This document shows positions 30,482 to 42,455 of a stretch of 64,000 nt of DNA, in pieces. Both the position numbers and the translations under genes were made by a program. The notes below the pieces were generated by a model. The model did no database searches, had not been told where the DNA came from, and saw only the letters and a list, made by a program, of their open reading frames with translations. The first letter of the stretch is position 1. Every line of letters starts with the position of its first letter. Source of the DNA: Macrothele yani (lineage: Eukaryota; Arthropoda; Arachnida; Araneae; Macrothelidae); the NCBI GenBank assembly GCA_039090855.1, contig CM077034.1, positions 226,985,331 through 227,049,330 of the forward strand, written 5' to 3'.

Positions 30482-32757
30482 GTGAATCTAAAGAGAGACG
30501 ATTATTACGTTCAACAGGCGACAGTCTTTCTCTTTGTAAAGCCATTCTTTGTCATTTGCCCATCGAGATTCTGTAAAGAGAGACGATTATTACGTCTCTC
30601 TTTACAGAATCTCGATGAGAGACGATTATTACGTTCAACAGGCGACAGTCTTTCTCTTTGTAAAGCCATTCTTTGTCATTTGCCCATCAAGATTCTGTAA
30701 AGAGAGACGATTATTACGTCTCTCTTTACAGAATCTCGATGAGAGACGATTATTACGTTCAACAGGCGACAGTCTTTCTCTTTGTAAAGCCATTCTTTGT
30801 CATTTGCCCATCGAGATTCTGTAAAGAGAGACGATTATTACGTCTCTCTTTACAGAATCTCGATGAGAGACGATTATTACGTTCAACAGGCGACAGTCTT
30901 TCTCTTTGTAAAGCCATTCTTTGTCATTTGCCCATCGAGATTCTGTAAAGAGAGACGATTATTACGTCTCTCTTTACAGAATCTCGATGAGAGACGATTA
31001 TTACGTTCAACAGGCGACAGTCTTTCTCTTTGTAAAGCCATTCTTTGTCATTTGCCCATCGAGATTCTGTAAAGAGAGACGATTATTACGTCTCTCTTTA
31101 CAGAATCTCGATGAGAGACGATTATTACGTTCAACAGGCGACAGTCTTTCTCTTTGTAAAGCCATTCTTTGTCATTTGCCCATCAAGATTCTGTAAAGAG
31201 AGACGATTATTACGTCTCTCTTTACAGAATCTCGATGAGAGACGATTATTACGTTCAACAGGCGACAGTCTTTCTCTTTGTAAAGCCATTCTTTGTCATT
31301 TGCCCATCGAGATTCTGTAAAGAGAGACGATTATTACGTCTCTCTTTACAGAATCTCGATGAGAGACGATTATTACGTTCAACAGGCGACAGTCTTTCTC
31401 TTTGTAAAGCCATTCTTTGTCATTTGCCCATCGAGATTCTGTAAAGAGAGACGATTATTACGTCTCTCTTTACAGAATCACGATGAGAGACGATTATTAC
31501 GTTCAACAGGCGACAGTCTTTCTCTTTGTAAAGCCATTCTTTGTCATTTGCCCATCAAGATTCTGTAAAGAGAGACGATTATTACGTCTCTCTTTACAGA
31601 ATCTCGATGAGAGACGATTATTACGTTCAACAGGCGACAGTCTTTCTCTTTGTAAAGCCATTCTTTGTCATTTGCCCATCAAGATTCTGTAAAGAGAGAC
31701 GATTATTACGTCTCTCTTTACAGAATCTCGATGAGAGACGATTATTACGTTCAACAGGCGACAGTCTTTCTCTTTGTAAAGCCATTCTTTGTCATTTGCC
31801 CATCGAGATTCTGTAAAGAGAGACGATTATTACGTCTCTCTTTACAGAATCTCGATGAGAGACGATTATTACGTTCAACAGGCGACAGTCTTTCTCTTTG
31901 TAAAGCCATTCTTTGTCATTTGCCCATCGAGATTCTGTAAAGAGAGACGATTATTACGTCTCTCTTTACAGAATCACGATGAGAGACGATTATTACGTTC
32001 AACAGGCGACAGTCTTTCTCTTTGTAAAGCCATTCTTTGTCATTTGCCCATCAAGATTCTGTAAAGAGAGACGATTATTACGTCTCTCTTTACAGAATCT
32101 CGATGAGAGACGATTATTACGTTCAACAGGCGACAGTCTTTCTCTTTTGTAAAGCCATTCTTTGTCATTTGCCCATCAAGATTCTGTAAAGAGAGACGAT
32201 TATTACGTCTCTCTTTACAGAATCTCGATGAGAGACGATTATTACGTTCAACAGGCGACAGTCTTTCTCTTTGTAAAGCCATTCTTTGTCATTTGCCCAT
32301 CGAGATTCTGTAAAGAGAGACGATTATTACGTCTCTCTTTACAGAATCTCGATGAGAGACGATTATTACGTTCAACAGGCGATAGTCTTTCTCTTTCTAA
32401 AGCCATTCTTTGTCATTTGCCCATCGAGTTTCTGTAAAGAGAGACGATTATTACGTCTCTCTTTACAGAATCTCGATGAGAGACGATTATTAAAGATAGA
32501 CAATTATTACGTTCAACAGGCGACAGTCTTTCTCTTTGTGAAGCCATTCTTTGTCATTTGCCCTTCGAGATTCTGTAAAGAGAGACGATTATTACGTCTC
32601 TCTTTACAGAATCTCGATGAGAGACGATTATTAAAGAGAGACAATTATTACGTTCAACAGGCGACAGTCTTTCTCTTTGTGAAGTCATTCTTTGTCATTT
32701 GCCCATCGAGATTCTGTAAAGAGAGGCGATTATTACGTCTCTCTTTACAGAATCTTT
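30482..32757. repeat. 124-bp satellite, each unit with a 57-nt palindrome
   Basis: Eighteen tandem units, mostly 124 bp. Each unit contains a palindrome with 25-bp arms and a 7-nt loop ATTATTA; in the first, the arms are 30561-30585 (CATCGAGATTCTGTAAAGAG onward) and 30593-30617. Some units have G to A in the left arm (for example 30685, 31181, 31553) or a T to C/A-type change in the right arm (units at 31429 and 31925), not compensated by the other arm. A four-unit block of about 496 bp recurs from 31181, 31677 and 32174. The last units (after 32400) are diverged and contain an inserted AAAGATAGACAAT-type segment. Confidence 0.93.
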
Positions 32758-33784
32758 ACAGAAATTTTGCCATAATGTTTTGATCACGTTATCATCTGTA
32801 TTCCGTTATTATGCTGTATAAATTTCGTTGGTATCAGACGTCTCTCTCTAGGTGTTCTTTTTTCACTTTCCGACAGTGTAATATATTATTTATAGGTATA
32901 TAAATAATATATAAATTATATACATTATTATAATAAATCTCGCTTCCGTGTGACTTTCCTATCGGGCACTCTAGCCCAAATCTCCTAGCTTCCTATTTCT
33001 AAGGGTTGTTTAAGACCATGGGTCAGACACTCCCTTCCTAAAATCCTCTACATATGATTTACTTTAATAAACACCCAGATCTATCTGTCTCTCTAAAACG
33101 CTTGACGTCAATTATCGAACAATTCGTGTGCGCTCTCGCGATGTCAAAAATGATTGCCTAACATATAATAGCACGCGATCACTTTTAGATGTTAAGGTGA
33201 TGGCGTGCTAATTTAAAAACATTGGATTATCAATGACTCGAGTTCTGTTTATCCGATATACAAAATTCGAGTTAAAATCTTAATATCACGGCAAGTTTCG
33301 TTTGTAGATTAATTTCATTTAGCACAATTTGAAGATAAATTTGTACGCTTTAATTACTTTTTTACTTTTTTAATTTAACTGACTTTCCAAGTTTAGTGCT
33401 GATTATATTATACATTTTGCAAAATACCGATCTAGCTAAACGCTCTAAGCTACAATAAAAACTGAAATATTAAGATGTCAAAGTGAGAAAAAATTCCATC
33501 TTCAAAACCAGATGTCGCCCCAACCGCACATACTCGATAATTTAAATAGTTCATATTTCTAATGCCAGATGTCGCATTATTTTGTAGAGAAAGGTTCTGT
33601 ATGAAGTTTGAAACTAACCGTTGAATAGGACAGTCTAAAACAAGCCGTGAAGGGAAATAACAAGTTTGCCGGAGAAAAAGACATTTACGTTTTTACTATA
33701 TTTCCTTACAAAAAGCAGGCGTCTATTTTATTTGTTTTCAATCTGCTTCAATTAAAATTTTTACTCCGAATTAGGACGGGAAAC
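32758..33784. other. AT-rich non-coding stretch, no gene seen
   Basis: About 1 kb of AT-rich sequence with a TA-rich patch near 32880-32935. No recognisable coding frame or RNA gene. It is among the longest stretches in the window with no evident repeat. Confidence 0.55.
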
Positions 33785-33795
33785 ACTCTCTATAT

Positions 33796-34757
33796 CATCA
33801 TCATCATCATTGTCAACCATTATCAATCCACTGCTGGACGAAGGTCTCCCCAAGTTTCCTCCACAACGGTCTGTCTTGTGCCAGTCTCCTCCATGTCACT
33901 CCTGTATACTTTCGAATTTCATCCACCCATCTCCCATGTGGTCTTCTTCTGGGTCTTTTCCTGTCCCTTGGAATCCAATCTAAAATTTCGGCTGTCCATC
34001 GATGATCTGTCCTTCTGGCAGTATGTCCAGCCCATTGCCATTTCAGGGATTTAACTCTGATCATGATGTCTTGTCATTTTTCTGATCCACGAGTTCCTCT
34101 TCTTATCTCTCCTGGGTACACCAAGCATGCACCTCTCCATGCTGCTTTGAGTTGTCTGCAGCCTTTGTATGTCTCTTTTAGTTAAGGTCCACGTCTCTGC
34201 ACCATACGTAAGCACTGGAAGGATGCATTGATCAAACACTTTTCTTTTAAGACATAATGGCATATTGCTCTTGAAAATTATGCTGTTTCTTCCAAAAGCT
34301 CTCCAGGCAAGTTTTGTACGCCGATTAATTTCTTCATCAATGTGACCCTCACTTGATGTCCAAGATAAACGTACGTGTCTGTTATCTCCAGCTTTTCTCC
34401 ATCAATCGATAAATCTTCATTTCTTGAAAAAGCATTGTACATCACTTTTGTCTTCTGAAAGTTCATTTTTAATCCCACTTCTTTACTCTTGTCAACAAGT
34501 TCTTGGATCATACTCTGCAGCTGTGATGGGGTAGTTGCAAAAATGACTACGTCATCAGCAAAACGAAGGTGAGTTAGATAATCTCCATTAATCTTTATCC
34601 CCTTGTTTTCCCAGCTCAGCAACTGAATGACACCCTCCAATGTAGTATCAAAGAGCTTCGGAGATATGGTGTCACCTTGTCTCACTCCCTTTCCAACTTT
34701 TATGTGTGTTGTATTCTCAAACAGTCGAATCTTTGCACTTGCATTTTCATAGACGTT
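33796..34757 (-). mobile_element. RTE fragment R12 (first insertion at ACTCTCTATAT site)
   Basis: A 5'-truncated RTE copy. The left target copy ACTCTCTATAT is at 33785-33795; its right partner is at 35249-35259, displaced by a SINE array that inserted at the 5' edge of R12. Open stretches cover 33813-34064, 34051-34263 and 34278-34796. Breaks include a small deletion near 34073 and a 6-bp loss (QIS region) near 34358. RFADDVVIF is intact. Confidence 0.9.
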
Positions 34758-35236
34758 TTTTTTTTTTATTGAAGGTTTAACGACCACCGTGAGCAACTCA
34801 ATGGGCTATAAGCAGTCGCCCGTCCCTAATTTAGGGTCACTGGTTCCAGGGAAGGGAGAGAGCCAGTGCCGTAAGACAAACACAACATCCATTGATTGAT
34901 TGGAGGTTTAACGACCACCGTGAGCAACTCAATGGGCTATAAGCAGTCGCCCGTCCCTAATTTAGGGTCACTGGTTCCAGGGAAGGGAGAGAGCCAGTGC
35001 CGTAAGACAAACACAACATCCATTGATTGATTGGAGGTTTAACGACCACCGTGAGCAACTCAATGGGCTATAAGCAGTCGCCCGTCCCTAATTTAGGGTC
35101 ACTGGTTCCAGGGAAGGGAGAGAGCCAGTGCCGTAAGACAAACACAGCATCCATGCCTCACCGGGATTCGAACCCGGACCCCTTTCGAACGAATGATCAG
35201 AGGCCATCGCTTAGACCACTGAGCCACCGGGGCGGC
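34758..35236 (-). mobile_element. Three-unit SINE array inserted in R12
   Basis: A T-run, then two 131-bp body-only modules (34768, 34899) and one full unit with tRNA-like head (35030-35236), all minus strand. The array is bounded by TTCATAGACGTT (34746-34757) and TTCATAGATGTT (35237-35248), a 12-bp target duplication with one difference. The structure matches the array at 12674-13640: one head followed by repeated bodies. Confidence 0.92.
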
Positions 35237-35259
35237 TTCATAGATGTTACTCTCTATAT

Positions 35260-38257
35260 CATCATCATCATCATTGTCAACCATTATCAATCCACTGCTG
35301 GACGAAGGTCTCCCCAAGTTTCCTCCACAACGGTCTGTCTTGTGCCAGTCTCCTCCATGTCACCCCTGCATACTTTCGAATTTCATCCACCCATCTCCCA
35401 TGTGGTCTTCTTCTGGGTCTTTTCCTGTCCCTTGGAATCCAATCTAAAATTTCGGCTGTCCATCGATGATCTGTCCTTCTGGCAGTATGTCCAGCCCATT
35501 GCCATTTCAGGGATTTAACTCGGATCATGATGTCTTCCACTCTCGTCATTTTTCGGATCCACGAGTTCCTCTTCTTATCTCTCCTGGTTACACCAAGCAT
35601 GCACCTCTCCATGCTGTTTTGAGTTGTCTGCAGCCTTTGTATGTCTCTTTTAGTTAAGGTCCACGTCTCTGCATCATACGTAAGCACTGGAAGGATGCAT
35701 TGATCAAACACTTTTCTTTTAAGACATAATGGCATATTGCTCTTGAAAATTATGCTGTTTCTTCCAAAAGCTCTCCAGGCAAGTTTTGTACGCCGATTAA
35801 TTTCTTCATCAATGTGACCCTCACTTGATATCTGCTGTCCAAGATAAACGTACGTGTCTGTTATCTCCAGCTTTTCTCCATCAATCAATAAATCTTCATT
35901 TCTTGTAAAAGCATTGAACATCACTTTTGTCTTCTGAAAGTTCATTTTTAATCCCACTTCTTTACTCTTGTCAGCAAGTTCCTGGATCATACTCTGCAGC
36001 TCTGATGGGGTAGTTGCAAAAATGACTACGTCATCAGCAAATCGAAGGTGGGTTAGATAATCTCCATTAATCTTTATCCCTTTGTTTTCCCAGCTCAGCG
36101 ACTGAAAAACACCCTCCAATGTGGCATTAAAGAGCTTCGGAGATATGGTGTCACCTTGTCTCACTCCCTTTCCAATTTTTACGTGTGTTGTATTTTCAAA
36201 CAGCCTAATCTTTGCACTTGCATTTTCATAGATGTTATTAATAATATTAATGTATGCATCTTCAATACCGCAGGTTTTCAGAGCCATTGTAACTGCTGAT
36301 GGTTTCAGCGAATCAAAGGCTTTTTCATAATCGATAAAAGCCATGCACAATGGAAGTTCATATTCCCTCGCTCTTTCAATTAGTTCTCTCAGTACGTGGA
36401 TATGATCTATTGTGCTGTAGCCACTCCTGAATCCAGCTTGTTCTCTCGGTTGAGCCATGTCCAGTGTTACCTTCAAGCGGTGTGAAAGAACTTTAGTGAA
36501 GATTTTATAAACTACTGATAGGAGGCTGATAGGTCTGTAGTTTCCGAGATCCTCAATGTCACCTTTCTTATGTAGCAGGATCATTGTAGCGGTGTTCCAA
36601 TGCTCCGGAATCTTTCCTTCATTAAGGCATCGAGTGAAAATTTGGGCGAGTACTGTTTCGATTTCTCCACTTGCTTCTTGTATGATGTCTGCAGTAATTC
36701 CATCTTCTCCTGGAGCTTTTCCCCGCTTCATGTTCTTGATTGCATGTGCAACTTCTGCTGGAAGGACTGGAGGAACTCTGGTACTGGTATCTTTCATGAT
36801 GTCTGGAGTGCATGTATCATCCCTTTCATATAATTTGGAGTAGAAATCTTTCACTCTTGTCAAAATTTCGCCTCTATTTCTTGTTACAGAACCATCTTCT
36901 TTTCTCAGTGCCATAATCTGTTTTCTTCCCTTACTGAGATGTCCCTTTGCTATCTTTAGGCTTTGGTTGTTTTCAATTGCTTTCCTCACTAGTTCACAGT
37001 TGAATTTTCTTACGTCTTCAGTGATACTTTTTCTTACTGTCTTGCATAGCTCTATATATTCCACTTTGGAAGTCACATCTTCTTTAGTTGTCCTCATCTC
37101 TCTTCTTTTTTGCATTAACATTTTCGTTTTTCCTGATAATTTATTTACATGCAACTTGTTCTTAGACCCAGCTAATTTTGTTGCTGTTTCCATAAGAGCT
37201 TTGGTTACTTTTCTGTTAACTTCAGAGATGTCCACTTCTTCCGATGTTAGGCCTTCTAAAGCAGAGAACCTGTTCTTCAGTTCCAACTTGAAGGTATTAT
37301 GGTGTTTTTTAAGGTTGGTTATGTCAATAGATTTTGTTTGTCTTATGAGCTTGCCACGTTCGAGTTCAGTGTTGAGGTGCATCTTACATCTCACCAATAC
37401 AGGTCACTACCTGTGTTGAACTTGTTTAGCACACTGCAGTCTTCGATGACGAATTTTTTGTTACACATAATAAAATCAATTTCACTTGTCGTCCCATTTG
37501 GATGTCTCCATGTCCATTTCCTGTGTGGCTTTTTCTTGAAAAAGGAGTTCAAGATGAAAAACCCTTCTGCCTCTGCAAACTCAACGAGAGTATTTCCACG
37601 CTGGTTTCTGTTGCTGTGACCGAATTTACCTACTGAAGTTTCATTCTGTTGCCGTTGCCCTATTTTTGCATTGAAATCTCCCATAATTATTTTCAAGTGC
37701 TGCTTACCTTTATTATTTAGATGACAAATTTCCTCATAAAATTCTTCAATTTCTTCTTCAGGATGACTTGTGGTGGGTGCATAAGTTTGAATAATCTGAG
37801 CCTGGTATCTTCTCGAGAGTTGGATAACGAGTCGTGCAGCTCTGTCAGAGGAACTTTCAACTTCTACAACTTTATCCTTCAGTTTCTTGTTTGTTATAAA
37901 TCCAACACCACCAGTTCTGCCAGTATCTGTCCCACGATAATAGAAGAGATGTCCACTTTTCAGTTCGATGAGATCTTCTCCTTTTTCTCCTTACCTCACT
38001 TAGCCCCACGATGTCCCACTTGATCCTTTGTAGTTCCTCTTCCAATTCAAGAAGCCTTGAATCAGAAGATAGGGAGCGTCCATTGTAAGTAGCCAAGGTC
38101 AGCATCAGATGGCAGCCTAGTCCGGTCCTCCGGGGATTCTTAGCACCCTCTGCCTTCATGTCGCACTGGCCGCTGCCTTGGCCAGGTACATTCCAGCTGC
38201 CGGAGACTGAGGGCCAAGATTTAGGTTGTGGAATCATTTTGGAGGGGTTTGGCCATA

Positions 38258-38288
<31 letters not shown>

Positions 38289-38446
38289 TGTGGGACAGCA
38301 TTTCCTCTGATCCCGATGGTATAGTTATACCGCTATGGGCGGTCGTCAGAGCCCCTTTAGTGGGAACAGGATGCACCACGAGAAGGCGGGGTTGACATTT
38401 GTCAAGGAGAGGCTGTGATGTTACGCATCACCTGACCTTACATCCC
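35260..38446 (-). mobile_element. Near full-length RTE LINE R13 with 11-bp TSD
   Basis: A 3.2-kb RTE, the only copy reaching the endonuclease start and a 5' leader (38240-38446). It is flanked by ACTCTCTATAT (35249-35259 and 38447-38457) and has an (ATC)n tail. This is the same 11-bp word that flanks R12, so the word occurs three times at element borders. Confidence 0.94.
35277..38237 (-). pseudogene. RTE APE endonuclease-reverse transcriptase, two frameshifts (R13)
   Basis: The protein would nick target DNA and prime reverse transcription there. N-terminal frame (38237 to about 37985): LATYNGRSLSSDSRL and WDIVGLSEVRR, the first APE-endonuclease motifs. A frameshift follows. The second frame (about 37984-37398) carries YRGTDTGRTGGVGFI, IMGDFNAKIG and TSEIDFIM. 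A 1-nt loss near 37400 destroys the SDH motif that is intact in R9. The third frame (37397-35277) has 706 codons: KAPGEDGIT near 228, motif A FIDYEKAFD near 354-362, motif B GVRQGDTISP near 411, and FADD at 453-456, then the C-terminal domain. RT catalytic residues are intact. Two frameshifts make it inactive, but it is the best template for the family. Confidence 0.92.
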
Positions 38447-38522
38447 ACTCTCTATATACTAATATTTATTTAAAACATAAAAACAACCGCCCTAAGACAG
38501 GCTATGGGCTAGTTAATATATA

Positions 38523-39451
38523 CTATATTGACAAAAGTCACCGGACACCCCTTCAAAAGCAAATGAACGGATCCGCTGCGTTGTTAAGTTGCGCGGTACA
38601 GCTGCAAACGGTCTAAAAACAAGCCTGGAGCTGAGTGGGATCATATCGCACTGTGAGGTTGAGTGAAATTGTCGCGGCGGGAGAGAACTGACTTTGAGAA
38701 AGGAAAGATTGTTGGGTGTTATATTAGTGGGTTGTCCATAAGAGAAACCGAGAGGCATCTAAAAATACCCAAGTTAACTGTTTCGGATGTACTGAATAAG
38801 TGGAAGACACATCAAGCAGCAAAACGTACCAGCAGACCAAAGAAAATCAGTGATAGAGGACGTCGAAGCCTCAGGAGAATCGTCACAGCTAATCGAGGGA
38901 GTGCTGCACAAGACCTCAGGGTACAGGTGAGTAAAAATGCTGGAACCTCTGTATGTACACGTACCATTCGCAGAGAACATTCCATGGGTTACCGTGGTCG
39001 TGCGGCTGCTCATAAGCCTTTCATCTCCACTCGGAACGGTAATCGTGGACAACCTTGTTAACCAGCATGTCTACCTCGATATTCTAGACAATTATGCCCT
39101 ACCAGCTCTATGGAAATACTATGGAACCGGGCCTTGTTGCTACCAGCAGCATAATGCACCAAGCCATAAAGCAAGAACTGTTACAGCATGGTTTGACGAA
39201 AATTCCGTGTCGTGTGTGTGCTGGGCAGAACAGAGCCCTGATCTTAACCCCATAGAGCACCTATGGGATGAATTAGAGCGCCGCGTAAGAAGTTTGGAAC
39301 CGAGGCCTACTGCTAAGCAACAGTTAGCTGCAGCATTATGTACTGAATGGAAGCGCATACCTATCGCTGTGTTCCAAAACCTTGTCGAAAGCATGTCTGG
39401 AAGGGTTAGTGCATGCATTAAGGCCAAAGGTGGACCTACACCGTACTAATG
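38523..39451 (+). pseudogene. Tc1-like transposase, internally deleted (T5)
   Basis: The left terminus CTATATTGACAAAAGTCACC follows TA at 38521-38522; the right terminus is missing, and mariner M1 lies immediately after the stop codon. The expected start is GTG (38663), so the ATG is probably mutated. The N-terminal DNA-binding part (SRRERTDFEKGKIVGCYISG, then LKIPKLTVSDVLNKW) runs to about 39050. A large deletion then removes the region with the first catalytic Asp. The C-terminal part (about 39040-39449) holds QQHNAPSH, in which the second catalytic Asp is His, and SPDLNPIEHLWDEL with the Glu. Dead on three counts. Confidence 0.85.
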
Positions 39452-39453
39452 TA

Positions 39454-40728
39454 CACAGTGTGGCAAAGAAGTTTTAAGACTGGGTCTGTAAAATGAAATA
39501 GAAACAAGAAATTTTAATTTGTTTTGGTTTGTTATTCAAAATAAGTCCCTCCGGCTTCAATACACTTGTTACAGCGATTTAATAATGATTCGAATGCCTG
39601 TTCCAGTTCACTTTGCGGAATTGCCTCCAAAGCACGCGTCGAAGCTCTTTGTATGGTCGAAATATCATCAAAATAACACCCTTTTAACGTCATTTTAAGT
39701 TTTGGGGGAAAAATTCGCAGGGTGCTAAATCAGACGAATACGATGGATGATTCAACACACAGACGTTATTTTTCACCAAAAATCTACGAACAAGAAGTGA
39801 AGTGCGACTGGGTGCATTATCGTGCAACAAACACCAACCGTTTGCGACGAATTCTGCCCATCAAACGCCTCAAAACATTTAAATAAAACTCACCAGTAAT
39901 TGTTTGTCCACTTGGAACAAATTCTTTGTGGATAATACCCTTACTATCGAAGAACTTAATGAGCATTGTTTTGATTTTCGATGGAACTTTTCTTGTTTTT
40001 TTGGCTTGTGGTGAGTTTTTTGACTTCCATTCCGCACTTTGTCGCTTTGTTTTAGGATCATATTGAAAGCACCATGTTTCATCACCTGTAACAATCGATT
40101 TTAAGAAGTATGGATCATTTTCAGCGGCTGAAATGATGTCTCTGCAATGTGCACTTCTCCTTGATTTTTGTTCATTGGTTAACGTGTGTGGAACAAATTT
40201 AGCACAGACTTTTGTTTTGCCCAAATCTTCATGCAGGATGGTTCGAATCGTTTCTTTGTTGATGTTTAAAGATTCTTCCATCATTCTTAGTGACGCACAT
40301 CGATTGTTTGCCACGAAATCACGCACTTTTTCAATAACCTCAGGTGTCCTAGATGAACTTGGTCTTCCGGTATGCTTATCACCTTCTAGCTTCCAAAAAA
40401 ACGTTTGTGCCACAGGAAAACATTTGATCTACTTAAACAAAACTCACCGTAAACTTGTTTCATCATTTGGTACGTTTCCGAGGCACTTTTACCAAGTTTT
40501 GCGTTAAATTTAATAACAGCCCTTTGTTCCATCTTAATAATTGAACATGAAAAAATTTGACTTCTCTAATGAACGGCCGTTTCGTTTGAGTTACTTTAAC
40601 AACTGCGCAGTAGTTCTGACAGAAAGCAAGCAGATGGTCACGGTTTATAACGCATTCGCGATTACACTGGTGGCGCCACCGTAGGCTGAAATCTAGCGCC
40701 AGTCTTAAAAATTCTTTGACGCACTGTG
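39454..40728 (-). mobile_element. mariner element M1, complete with TIRs
   Basis: A 1,275-bp mariner-type element with termini CACAGTGTGGCAAAGAAGTT (left) and CACAGTGCGTCAAAGAATTT (from the right), flanked by TA at 39452-39453 and 40729-40730. It is about 80% alike at its two ends. Confidence 0.92.
39532..40532 (-). pseudogene. mariner transposase, frameshifted, third Asp is Glu (M1)
   Basis: A mariner (DD34D) transposase pseudogene. The start MEQRAVIKFNAKLGKSASET is at 40532. A frameshift occurs just after VFLWHKRF (near 40395), at the same place where M2 and M3 also break. The middle frame (40413-39817) carries KHTGRPSS, HEDLGKTKVCAKFVPH and the first Asp in VTGDETWCFQYDP. A further break occurs near 39815. 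In the last region the codon for the third catalytic Asp (expected PCDF) reads PCEF. No active product is possible. Confidence 0.88.
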
Positions 40729-40730
40729 TA

Positions 40731-41020
40731 TGATCGTCAAACGCTAAAATCTATATACAAAATATACAGCATAGTGCACAAATTGAAAAATGGAGAATAG
40801 GAAGCAATGCACACTGCTCATGAACAATGAATACAGACAAGCATGTCTGGGTTTCTACATACTCAAAAGAACATGTTTGAAAAATTTGAACAACCTGTTA
40901 CGCAAAAATGCAAAACCGTGCTAATACACATTTAATTAGGAACATAAAGTAGGAATAATAAGACAACTCGTCTCTTGCAATACGGTACAATATCTCTGAG
41001 AGTTTAAAACGATGTATTTA
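40731..41020. other. Spacer, no gene seen
   Basis: A short AT-rich non-coding stretch between M1 and R14. Confidence 0.5.
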
Positions 41021-42143
41021 CAAGGTGAGAGAACTAATTGAAAGAGCGAGCGAATATGAACTTCCATTGTGCATGGCTTTTATCGATAATGAAAAAGCCT
41101 TTGATTCGGTGAAACCATCAGCAGTTGCAATGGCTCTGAAAACCTGCGGTATTGAAGATGCATACATTAATATTATTAATAACATCTATGAAAATGCAAG
41201 TGCAAAGATTAGGCTGTTTGAAAATACAACACACATAAAAATTGGAAAGGGAGTGAGACAAAGCGACACCATATCTCCGAAACTCTTTAATGCCACATTG
41301 GAGACTGTCTTTCAATCACTGAACTGGGAAAACAAAGGAATAAAGATTAATGGAGATTATCTAACCCACCTTCGTTTTGCTGATGACATAGTCATTTTTG
41401 CAACTACCCCATCAGAGCTGCAGAGTATGATCCAGGAACTTGCTGACAAGAGTAAAGAAGTGGGATTAAAAATGAACTTTCAGAAGACAAAAGTGATGTT
41501 CAATGCTTTTACAAGAAATGAAGATTTATCGATTGATGGAGAAAAGCTGGAGATAACAGACACGTACGTTTATGTTGGACAGCAGATATCAAGTGAGGGT
41601 CACATTGGTGAAGAAATTAATCGGCGTACAAAACTTGCCTGGAGAGCTTTTGGAAGAAACAGCATAATTTTCAAGAGCAATATGCCATTATGTCTTAAAA
41701 GAAAAGTGTTTGATCAATGCATCCTTCCAGTGCTTACGTATGGTGCAGAGACGTGGACCTTAACTAAAAGAGACATACAAAGGCTGCAGACAACTCAAAG
41801 CAGCATGGAGAGGTGCATGCTTGGTGTAAGAGATAAGACGAGGAACTCGTGGATCCGAAAAATGACGAGAGTGGAAGACATCATGATCAGAGTTAAATCC
41901 CTGAAATGGCAATGGGCTGGACATACTGCCAGAAGGACAGACACGGCCGAAATTTTAGATTGGATTCCAAGGGACAGGAAAAGACCCAGAAGAAGACCAC
42001 ATGGGAGATGGGTGGATGAAATTCGAAAGTATGCGGGAGTGACATGGAAGAGCCTGGCACAAGGCAGACCGTTGTGGAGGAAACTTGGGGAGACCTTCGT
42101 CCAGCAGTGAATTGATAATGGTTGACAATTATGATGATGATGA
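41021..42143 (+). mobile_element. RTE fragment R14, plus strand
   Basis: A 5'-truncated RTE copy with a 361-codon frame (41025-42110) from just before RT motif A to near the C-terminus. FADDIVIF is intact. It lacks three codons near 41825 (TRR region) and three near 41945 (HRW region), and ends early because the penultimate Trp codon is TGA (42108-42110). The tail is (GAT)n at 42130-42143. I found no target duplication. Confidence 0.88.
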
Positions 42144-42146
42144 TCA

Positions 42147-42455
42147 TTGGAATTGGACCTCCGCTGATTGGCAAAGGATTGCCTTCTCCGATGAGTCCCG
42201 TTTTCTGCTTCATCGAACGGATGGACGTTGGCGTATAAGGCGAGAAACGTAGGAGAACAAACACTCTTCAACCATTGTTGACAGAACACTAGCTGGTGGG
42301 GGCAGCGTTATGGTCTGGGGAATGTTTTCGTGGTTCCACTCATACCTGTGGAAGGCACTATGGACGGAAATCGTTGTGAATCCATCCTTGCAGACCTCGC
42401 TGATTGTCTTCCCTGGGGCGGATGGGATTTTCCAGCACGACAATCCCCGGTAGCA
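42147..42455 (+). pseudogene. Tc1-like transposase core relic (T6)
   Basis: Translation gives WTSADWQRIAFSDESRFLLH with the first catalytic Asp, then RTDGRWRIRR, a stop, LAGGGSVMVWGMFSW, and FQHDN with the second Asp. Both ends are missing. It lies directly after the R14 tail and belongs to a Tc1 family not otherwise represented in the window. Confidence 0.8.

Noticed and set aside
30549..32437. Series of 91-codon frames every 124 bp
   Set aside because: They are by-products of the palindromic satellite and overlap one another by half.
30482..32757. CRISPR-like regular palindromic repeat array
   Set aside because: The whole 124-bp unit is repeated, with no variable spacers, no cas genes, and the context is eukaryotic.
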